Part shown: positions 23,872 to 29,572 of the stretch, piece by piece
Numbering within the stretch: the first letter of the stretch is position 1
How the letters are laid out: the number at the start of each line of letters is the position of its first letter
Assembly: GCA_035288785.1 (NCBI GenBank)
Contig: DATDZF010000050.1
Location: 1-30,525 of the forward strand
From: JACRGC01 sp035288785
GTDB taxonomy: Archaea; Micrarchaeota; Micrarchaeia; Norongarragalinales; SBBD01
Length of the DNA: 30,525 bases
Direction: 5' to 3'
Notes under the pieces: generated by a model
What the model saw: only the letters and a program-made list of their open reading frames with translations
The model's database searches: none
What the model was told of the DNA's origin: nothing
Translations under genes and position numbers: made by a program

Positions 23872-24471
23872 ATGGGCCTCTTCCGCTGGGACTATTGGAC
23901 TATCCGGCTAGGCATAATTGCCGCTGTGCTGCTGTTCTTCTCCGGCTGGGTGTTCCTGCAAGAGCCGCGCGACTATTTCATCTGGCTGGGTCTTTCCTAC
24001 CTGCTTGCGGTGTGGATCCATCCGTATTTCAAGAAATACTTCTTCCGGAGGACTGTCATCTTCGACTATGTCGGGGTTGTGAATGTGGGCACCGACGAGG
24101 ATTACTACATCGGGAATATTTTCGTCCGCCCCGGCATGCGCGAGCTAATTGAAAGGCTCAAGGTGAGCAATAAGGTCTCCATTTTCACCAACAATCCCTG
24201 GGAAGCGCACATGGCATTTAGCAGGAAATTGGGGCTGGATACGCTCTTCGACTTCCAATTCTCGTCAGGTTTAGTGCACTCCAGAAAGCCAAACGCGGAG
24301 GCCTACCGGCTGGTGCTCGCCGGCCTTTCCTCAAGCCCGCACAATTCGGTCATGATTGACGACCGGCCGGAAAACCTCACGGGCGCAAAGGAGATTGGGA
24401 TGCACACTATTGTTTTCAAGAACATGGAGCAGCTGCAGGCGGATTTGCGCGCCCTTGGCTACAAATTCTGA
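23872..24471 (+). CDS. Membrane-anchored HAD-superfamily protein 2 (variant motif I)
   Basis: A 199-residue paralogue of the protein at 23711, with the same plan: membrane hairpin about 11-29 and 35-52, then a HAD domain. Motif I is VIFDYVGVV: Asp65 is kept, and the second Asp is Val67. Motif II is IFTNN (Thr106), the Lys is in SRKPNAEAY, and motif IV is MIDDRPENLTGAK. The open frame begins at 23830, but CCTTTTTATTCC about 22-33 nt before the ATG at 23872 favours that start. The final codons (ALGYKF-stop) are present three times in the DNA downstream. Loss of the acid/base Asp suggests a phosphate-binding or regulatory role, or an unusual enzyme. Confidence 0.85.
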   Translation: MGLFRWDYWTIRLGIIAAVLLFFSGWVFLQEPRDYFIWLGLSYLLAVWIHPYFKKYFFRRTVIFDYVGVVNVGTDEDYYIGNIFVRPGMRELIERLKVSNKVSIFTNNPWEAHMAFSRKLGLDTLFDFQFSSGLVHSRKPNAEAYRLVLAGLSSSPHNSVMIDDRPENLTGAKEIGMHTIVFKNMEQLQADLRALGYKF

Positions 24472-24577
24472 AATTAGGCTTCCCATTTTCCGGCTTGGCC
24501 GCATTTGGCTACAAATTCTGATATTAGGTTTTCTTAATTCCACACATAGTTTGGCCGCCCTTGGCTACAAATTCTGA
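24451..24577. repeat. Triplicated gene end (GCCCTTGGCTACAAATTCTGA)
   Basis: Copies of about 21 nt at 24451-24471 (end of the HAD gene), 24501-24521 (two differences) and 24557-24577 (identical to the first). Similarity spreads a little (TTGGCC before, ATTAGG after the first two). Spacing is 50 and 56 nt. On the minus strand the unit reads TTCAGAATTTGTAG and gives the last three codons and stop of the convergent gene ending at 24565. Confidence 0.92.
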
Positions 24578-25677
24578 ACCGCTTTTGCCGTCTTCCAACC
24601 TTCAGGAAAGAAATCGCTACGCGGATCGAAGAATTTCCTCCAATACGCCTTCCATTGCGTGTTGCCCATGTTTTTTGGGTATTGTGTCGGCAGCAGCGGT
24701 TTTCCCCCAACCCTTTCTAGCATTTCCGAGCTGGGCTTCCAATCCATACCAAGTTCGGAGTAAAATCCCCTCAATTCGAAATACCTTGCATCCAGTAGTT
24801 TCTTTTTGATTTCCTCGAAGCCGAGATTGGAAAACCTTTCGAATTGCTCTCCGGCGATCTGCTCCAGTTTGCGCCTCAATTCAACTGCCTCCTCCATAGG
24901 GATCCATTTGCCATCCGCCCAAATGGCGAAGTGCGAGAGATTCTGGGGAAGGCTCCCTTTGCTGTAGATGTGCTCTATCCAGTCCATACCTATCCCAACC
25001 CTGGGATTATAGGCTGTCAGTATTTTCACGTGCTTGACGGGATTGCGCCTCGATTCCGGCCACAAATCTACCGGTTTGCAATCAGTGTATTCCCGGACAA
25101 TCAAAGTCTTTTTTCCTTCTAAATTTACCGTATAAGGCCCCAAATTCTTGTAGCTGTTGGGGTAGAAGTAATCGGAGTATAGGGACCATGAGAGCTGTGA
25201 GAGGGAATTTATGAGCCTTCCGATCTCCCTGCCGTGCTCCGGCGTGCCGTTTTGCCATGGGGTTTTCTGCGCCAATTCCCCCAATTCCTTATTTGTATGC
25301 ACATATGATGAATTTACTCCATAGAAATCCCTTTGGCACTGGCTGCGCAGAATGCGGTCATATAGGCCATATAGCTGCGGGCCGATCCCGGATTTATGGA
25401 GGCCGCTTGCCTTGAGCTCGAATGCGCCAAGGTAGGCTTCTATGCGGGTGACTTGCGGGGAGTTGAGCTTTTTTGCAAGTGATATCGGAGCGACCTTGCG
25501 CTCCTCAATCCGGTCATATGCCTCCTTTGCCCTCTCGATTGCCAAATCAGAAAAATATGGGAAGAGCCTGAATATGTCAAAAGGCGCCCATGTGGCCTCG
25601 TCCATCGCGCCCATCCCGATTGACAATGCAGATAACCACTCGCCCATCCACTTGGGATACCTTGCATGTGATGCCAT
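24565..25677 (-). CDS. Unrecognised protein, paralogue B
   Basis: A 370-residue soluble protein without motifs I can place. It is a clear paralogue of the protein at 26787. Shared blocks: SWSLYSDYFYPNSY (163-176), LWPESR (205-210), GEQFERFSNLGFEE (276-289), 'LG-DW-P' and FFDPR near the end. The N-terminus is helical (MGEWLSALSIGMGAMDEATW). The conserved Trp, Tyr, Asp, Ser and Arg suggest an enzyme or a tight complex. GGCGGAAATC precedes the ATG, and the upstream paralogue ends 9 nt before it, so it is the last gene of an operon. Its stop codon and last residues QNL come from a repeat copied from the convergent HAD gene. Confidence 0.75.
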   Translation of the reverse strand: MASHARYPKWMGEWLSALSIGMGAMDEATWAPFDIFRLFPYFSDLAIERAKEAYDRIEERKVAPISLAKKLNSPQVTRIEAYLGAFELKASGLHKSGIGPQLYGLYDRILRSQCQRDFYGVNSSYVHTNKELGELAQKTPWQNGTPEHGREIGRLINSLSQLSWSLYSDYFYPNSYKNLGPYTVNLEGKKTLIVREYTDCKPVDLWPESRRNPVKHVKILTAYNPRVGIGMDWIEHIYSKGSLPQNLSHFAIWADGKWIPMEEAVELRRKLEQIAGEQFERFSNLGFEEIKKKLLDARYFELRGFYSELGMDWKPSSEMLERVGGKPLLPTQYPKNMGNTQWKAYWRKFFDPRSDFFPEGWKTAKAVQNL

Positions 25678-25686
25678 GATTTCCGC

Positions 25687-26787
25687 CTATCGGAGGGCTT
25701 TCCTCCAGCCTCTCCAGAATTGTGCCGTTTTGCTATCAAGCTCCTTCCTTGGATCCACGATCTTCATGAAATATCCCGTTTTCTCCCGCTCATTTTTGTA
25801 TTCCGGGAACTCGAATTTTGCGAGTTCTTTCCCCCCGAACCTATCCAGCGCTTTTTTGGGGGGCCGCCAATCCTCACCAAGCGCCGCGAAGAAATCCTTG
25901 AATTGATACCATTTGGTTTCAGTGCACTTCACCTTAACCTCCTCAAAGGACAGGTCGGAAAAGCGCCCGAATTGCTCAGAAGCCAATTCTGCAAAGTAGT
26001 CCTGGATCCCATGCAATTCCTTTGCACTGCCGACTTCCTTGCCATCGACAAAAGCGAGGCAATGGGTCATTTTGGATGCCCAATTGTCATTCCCCATATA
26101 ATGGTTGATGATGTCGAAATGCCCCTCAAGTTTTTTATGGATTGAATATACTGTTATTTTATTGTATTTGTAATTCCTGCTCTCCGGCCACAGTTCTGGG
26201 CATACGTATGGGCCGAAATTTTTTATCACCAAGGCCGATCCTTTTCCAAAAAAATCCCTCGCATCATAAAGCCCGTAAATATCGTAGGAATTGGAATAGT
26301 AGAAATCGGTGAACAGGCTCCAACTTATTGCAGGGCAGCTGGATGAGAGCTTTCCCAACTCCTTTGAAAGTTCCGGCGTCGCTTGCCTGAATGGCAACTG
26401 CATTATTTCATACGCACTTTTGGGGTCGGGCTTATTCGAGTAGAGGCCGAACTTGTCCTCCTCGAATATTTCACAGAGCATTTGGTGGAAAAAAGATGCG
26501 ATTTCCATCCTTTGGTTAATATCGTACCCCCAGATTTTGGCGCTCCACATAAGGAACCGCAATTCCTTCCTCCAAACGCTGGGCTTCACGGTTTTTGAGA
26601 GGCGCCTGAGGCCCATTTTCCCGCTATTGATTTTTTTTATCGCCCCCAGCCACTTGTCCACCCAGAAATCGCCGACGAACGGCTCAAGAAGCCAGATGTT
26701 GAATGGCTGCCAATCGGCAACGCGCATGTTCCCCTGGCCGATGGCGGTGCTTTTTACCCACTCGTCCAGCCAATCATTATTTTTCAT
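25687..26787 (-). CDS. Unrecognised protein, paralogue A
   Basis: A 366-residue protein related to the one at 25677 along its whole length. Shared blocks: SWSLFTDFYYSNSY (155-168), LWPESR (199-204), SEQFGRFSDLSFEE (270-283), 'LGEDWRPP', IVDPRKEL. Both start with a W-rich segment '(M)GEWL/LDEWVKS-AIGQGNM'. No P-loop, ATP-grasp, kinase or membrane segment is visible. It lies 63 nt after the free phosphohistidine domain gene on the same strand. It might replace the missing kinase or acceptor part of a PEP-synthase-like machine, but that is speculation. Confidence 0.75.
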   Translation of the reverse strand: MKNNDWLDEWVKSTAIGQGNMRVADWQPFNIWLLEPFVGDFWVDKWLGAIKKINSGKMGLRRLSKTVKPSVWRKELRFLMWSAKIWGYDINQRMEIASFFHQMLCEIFEEDKFGLYSNKPDPKSAYEIMQLPFRQATPELSKELGKLSSSCPAISWSLFTDFYYSNSYDIYGLYDARDFFGKGSALVIKNFGPYVCPELWPESRNYKYNKITVYSIHKKLEGHFDIINHYMGNDNWASKMTHCLAFVDGKEVGSAKELHGIQDYFAELASEQFGRFSDLSFEEVKVKCTETKWYQFKDFFAALGEDWRPPKKALDRFGGKELAKFEFPEYKNEREKTGYFMKIVDPRKELDSKTAQFWRGWRKALR

Positions 26788-26850
26788 TTTTTATTGCACT
26801 ATTTGGGAGTTGTAATTTCAGGCTTGCAAAATGGCCATAGCCGTCATCTT

Positions 26851-27177
26851 TCACATCAAATAGACCGCTCCCTTTTTCCCATCCACGAGAACTTCCATGC
26901 CGTCCCTGAGCTTCCTCGTTGCTTCCTTTGTGTTCACAACGCATGGGATCCCCATTTCCCGGCTCACAATTGATGGATGCGAGGTTATCCCGCCGATGTC
27001 GCAGACAATTGCGGCCGCGCGGTTCATCAGGACGGTCATCGTGGGGTCAGTGATCTTGGTGACAAGAATGTCGCCCTCCCGGAACTTGAAATGGTCCTCC
27101 GCGCTTTCAATGATGCGCACCTTTCCCTTCGCCTTGCCTTCAGAGGCGCCTATTCCCCTCAAAACAATTTGCATCAT
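26851..27177 (-). CDS. Free-standing phosphohistidine (PEP-utilizing mobile) domain
   Basis: A 108-residue protein that is nothing but the swivelling domain: 'GIGASEGKAKGKVRII', 'GDILVTKITDPTMTVLMNRAAAIVCDIGGITSHPSIVSREMGIPCVVNT', then 'LRDGMEVLVDGKKGAV'. The phospho-acceptor is His67; the usual Ala-Ala after it is Pro-Ser. The ATG overlaps the stop of the phosphatase gene upstream in an ATGA, with GGTGAAAG as ribosome site, so the two are translationally coupled. A detached swivel domain could act like an HPr-style phosphate carrier between separate proteins (inference). Confidence 0.92.
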   Translation of the reverse strand: MMQIVLRGIGASEGKAKGKVRIIESAEDHFKFREGDILVTKITDPTMTVLMNRAAAIVCDIGGITSHPSIVSREMGIPCVVNTKEATRKLRDGMEVLVDGKKGAVYLM

Positions 27178-27830
27178 CTTTCACCTGCATATTTCCTTCC
27201 CATCAGCCTTGCCGCCGCTTTTTCAGCCGCAATGCGGGTCATATTCAAATCCCCTTCGCCCTCCGTAATCCTGCCCTTGCCAAAATTGAAAAATGGATCC
27301 GGAAGCCTCAACCTTGACGGGATGCGATGCAGCCGGCTCTGCCTTCCCAGCAACAAGGGCTCCAGCCATTGCGACCGGTTTGCAAATCCCTTAAGAGACC
27401 AGCTGCGCAGAAGGAAGCTTTTTGCAGGCGCCTCCGGCGCATCCGAACTGTATTCGGCTGCCATCAACCTATGCGCAGGGCTTATCGCAAAAATAATGTC
27501 CGCCTCAGCAATTTCCTTCTTTACATCCTCGTCCCCCATGTGCCTCCTCTCGTGCAGATTCAGGTTCAAGCCCATCTTTGCGGCATAATTGCGGGTTGCC
27601 AAGGATGCCGGCTGGCCCTGGTCCTTTGCCTTGACGCTTGTGCCAAACGAGGTTACCCTTACATTTGCATAACCCGCGTTTTCAAATGCCTCCCTCATCG
27701 CCGCCTCAGCAAGGGGTGAGCGGTCGCCGTTTCCAGAACAGAATACCGTGATATTAACCGGCTTTCCGGATTCGATTTTCCTTCGGACATCCCTCAAATG
27801 GTTCAGCTTGGCTGCGAATGGGATTCTCAT
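27174..27830 (-). CDS. Low-molecular-weight protein-tyrosine/arginine phosphatase-like protein
   Basis: A 218-residue protein. The P-loop CSGNGDRSPLAE fits C-x5-R-S (Cys31, Arg37, Ser38) of the LMW phosphatase family. The second Cys common in CxGNxCRS is Asp. The general-acid Asp is in LPDPFF (Asp178). It is longer than typical (~150), with an extra basic stretch around 140-175 (LLGRQSRLHRIPSRLR). TTAATAAATG ends about 18 nt before the ATG. It overlaps the phosphohistidine-domain gene by 4 nt, so it probably removes or handles phosphate in the same pathway. The real phospho-residue is not known. Confidence 0.85.
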   Translation of the reverse strand: MRIPFAAKLNHLRDVRRKIESGKPVNITVFCSGNGDRSPLAEAAMREAFENAGYANVRVTSFGTSVKAKDQGQPASLATRNYAAKMGLNLNLHERRHMGDEDVKKEIAEADIIFAISPAHRLMAAEYSSDAPEAPAKSFLLRSWSLKGFANRSQWLEPLLLGRQSRLHRIPSRLRLPDPFFNFGKGRITEGEGDLNMTRIAAEKAAARLMGRKYAGER

Positions 27831-27877
27831 ATTCGACCTATGGTTGCGACATTTATTAATCTTTTATTTATTCCTCC

Positions 27878-27967
27878 TCACGGGTACATCGGCATCCCGT
27901 CCGTCTCACCGCTCCCGAAGAACCACGATGCAAGGACGAACCCTGCGATAAGGACTATTGTTTCCAT
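27878..27967 (-). CDS. Candidate 29-residue membrane peptide
   Basis: A short frame starting METIVLIAGFVLASWFFGSG. It consists of one hydrophobic span (residues 4-18) and a polar tail ending DGMPMYP. GGTGG lies just before the ATG, and AAATTATAAT 20-29 nt upstream could be its TATA box. It points the same way as the phosphatase gene, 47 nt upstream of it, and diverges from the Lrp-like regulator. Too short to prove by eye. Confidence 0.4.
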   Translation of the reverse strand: METIVLIAGFVLASWFFGSGETDGMPMYP

Positions 27968-28010
27968 GCCTTCCACCCCCCATGAATTATAATTTATCGC
28001 ATATAAGTAT

Positions 28011-28065
28011 TTTTACCTAAAATTTTACCCAAAATAGATAAATTTATAAAGAATTTTGCCCAAAT
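28011..28065. promoter_or_regulatory. Three-copy operator around the promoter of the Lrp-like gene
   Basis: TTTTACCTAAAA (28011-28022), TTTTACCCAAAA (28023-28034) and TTTTGCCCAAAT (28054-28065) share TTTTnCCnAAA. Centres are 12 and 31 nt apart, about one and three helix turns. The TATA box AATTTATAAA (28041-28050) lies between the second and third. The layout suits autoregulation by the Lrp-like protein, and control of the divergent minus-strand genes. Confidence 0.55.
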
Positions 28066-28072
28066 AGTAAAT

Positions 28073-28594
28073 ATGAAGCTGAACGCGGCCGGCGTGAGCC
28101 TTGATTATGGCAAGCCTGCAAAATTGGATGAGAAGGATTGGGAGATACTGCGGCTGCTCTCAAAAAACGCCCGGATGCCCATAAGCGCAATTTCAAGGAA
28201 ATCCGGGCTTCCCAGGGATGTGGTAAAATACCGGCTCAAGCGGCTCATCGATGAGAAGGTGATTTCCCACTTCCTAACCCTTACGAATTTTCCTAAGCTC
28301 GGCTATTCCATTTTCGGGTTCATGCATCTTTCCTTCAAGGATTTGACGGTGAAGAGGGAAAAGGAACTAATTGATTTCGTCGTAAAGGATCCCTATGTGG
28401 TCTTTGCGCACAGCACCCTTGGGTCCTGGGATTTTGGGATCGAGTTCTTCGCAAGGGACCTTAGCCATTTCTATGTTCTTCAGAAGGAAATCAAGGAAAA
28501 ATTCGCCGACATCATCAAGGAGATCGAGACCGGCTCGTATGTCACGATTCACAAGATCAATTACGTGCCCTATAGGTCCGGCGTGCTTAAATGA
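28073..28594 (+). CDS. Lrp/AsnC-family transcription regulator
   Basis: A 173-residue protein with an N-terminal winged helix (LDEKDWEILRLLSKNARMPISAISRKSGLPRDVVKYRLKRL pattern, residues ~18-60) followed by ISHFLTLTNFPKLGY and a RAM-like effector domain. Members form dimers or octamers and often sense amino acids. GSWDFGIEF is the usual beta-strand block of the RAM domain. The ATG lies 22 nt after the TATA box, so the mRNA is leaderless. A three-copy repeat surrounds the promoter. The transporter gene follows 88 nt downstream and is a likely target. Confidence 0.92.
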   Translation: MKLNAAGVSLDYGKPAKLDEKDWEILRLLSKNARMPISAISRKSGLPRDVVKYRLKRLIDEKVISHFLTLTNFPKLGYSIFGFMHLSFKDLTVKREKELIDFVVKDPYVVFAHSTLGSWDFGIEFFARDLSHFYVLQKEIKEKFADIIKEIETGSYVTIHKINYVPYRSGVLK

Positions 28595-28652
28595 AATTGG
28601 TTGAATTGGATCGCCCCCGACCCCCTGAAAGGAATTGAATGCGCTTGTTTTG

Positions 28653-28668
28653 ATAATTTACAAATTAT
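28653..28668. promoter_or_regulatory. Perfect palindrome over the EamA transporter promoter
   Basis: ATAATTT-AC-AAATTAT is a perfect 7+2+7 inverted repeat centred about 22 nt before the ATG at 28683. It occupies the TATA position, so a bound dimeric regulator would block transcription. It does not match the TTTTnCCnAAA repeats. Confidence 0.45.
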
Positions 28669-28682
28669 AGAGTGTTTCCCAT

Positions 28683-29534
28683 ATGGTTTCCGAAGGCATA
28701 ATGCTCGGCCTCCTCGCAGCCGCAGGCTGGGGCACTGCTGATTTTTTTGCAAAAATATCGGTAACAAGGGAAAAGAAATTCGTGCCCCTGCACATCTCAA
28801 ATTTGGTGGGCCTTTTCTTGATAACCGCCTATATTTTTTTCTACCCCATCCCCGGCTATTCGTTCCTCCAGATCATCCCGAGCATGTTTTTCGTAAGCTT
28901 TTTCATGAGCATTGGATGGATCCTCTTCTGGCTCTCGCTTCGGGAAGGGAAGGTTTCAATACAAACGCCGATCGGCTCTTCATTCGGCCTGATAACCCTG
29001 ATTTTAGCGATAATTTTCCTGGGAGAGAGCCCCTCGATGGTTCAGATCCTTGGTGCCATACTCGTGGTTTCCGGGGTTTTCGTGGCATCCCTCCCCAAAT
29101 TCAGCCTCAAGGTGATTTCCTTTGACCGGAATGCGCTGATGGTAATGGTAGCTGCGGTTTGCTGGGGCATCGCATACATCTTCCTTGCGGTTTATTCGAA
29201 GGGCGTGCCCCCGATGGTTGCCTTCCAGTCCGAAATTTTCTTTTCCTCCATAATCGCGCTGATTTTCACCATTGCTTACGGGAATAAGCTTCTCCCATCA
29301 AAACCATCGAATCTCCTTCCCCCGCTAGTTACCGGGATTGTTGATGGCGGCGGCCTGCTTGCATACTTTTTGGCGGTTTACACCCTCCAGACTTCCCTGC
29401 TTGCGCCCATCTCCTCCACTTACCCTGTTTTTGCCATCCTGCTCTCCATGATATTCCTCAAGGAAACTCTTAGACGCTACCAGCTTGCGTCCGTTGCAAC
29501 GATCATCCTTGGGATCTTCCTGATTTCCCTTTGA
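28683..29534 (+). CDS. EamA/DMT-superfamily transporter
   Basis: A 283-residue membrane protein with ten spans in two EamA repeats. Repeat 1 begins GLLAAAGWGTADFFAK and ends with FLGESPSMVQILGAILVVSGVF. Repeat 2 begins VMVAAVCWGIAYIFLA and ends with FLKETLRRYQLASVATIILGIFLI. The '(F)(L)GE/KE-----Q--G--LI--G' ends are diagnostic. Such carriers export metabolites or amino acids. The Lrp-like regulator gene upstream fits amino-acid-related control (inference). Confidence 0.93.
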   Translation: MVSEGIMLGLLAAAGWGTADFFAKISVTREKKFVPLHISNLVGLFLITAYIFFYPIPGYSFLQIIPSMFFVSFFMSIGWILFWLSLREGKVSIQTPIGSSFGLITLILAIIFLGESPSMVQILGAILVVSGVFVASLPKFSLKVISFDRNALMVMVAAVCWGIAYIFLAVYSKGVPPMVAFQSEIFFSSIIALIFTIAYGNKLLPSKPSNLLPPLVTGIVDGGGLLAYFLAVYTLQTSLLAPISSTYPVFAILLSMIFLKETLRRYQLASVATIILGIFLISL

Positions 29535-29539
29535 ATGAT

Positions 29540-29560
29540 AGGTTTAAATTTTTCAAACCT
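29540..29560 (+). promoter_or_regulatory. TATA box within an inverted repeat, methyltransferase gene promoter
   Basis: AGGTTT-AAATTTTTC-AAACCT places a TTTAAATTTTT box between 6-bp arms, 13-33 nt before the ATG at 29573. It also follows the transporter stop and might serve as that gene's terminator. Confidence 0.45.
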
Positions 29561-29572
29561 GATCTATTCGTC

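Noticed and set aside
24451..24577. CRISPR-like or terminator array
   Set aside because: Only three units, uneven spacing, and the unit is clearly a gene 3' end. No cas genes are in the window.
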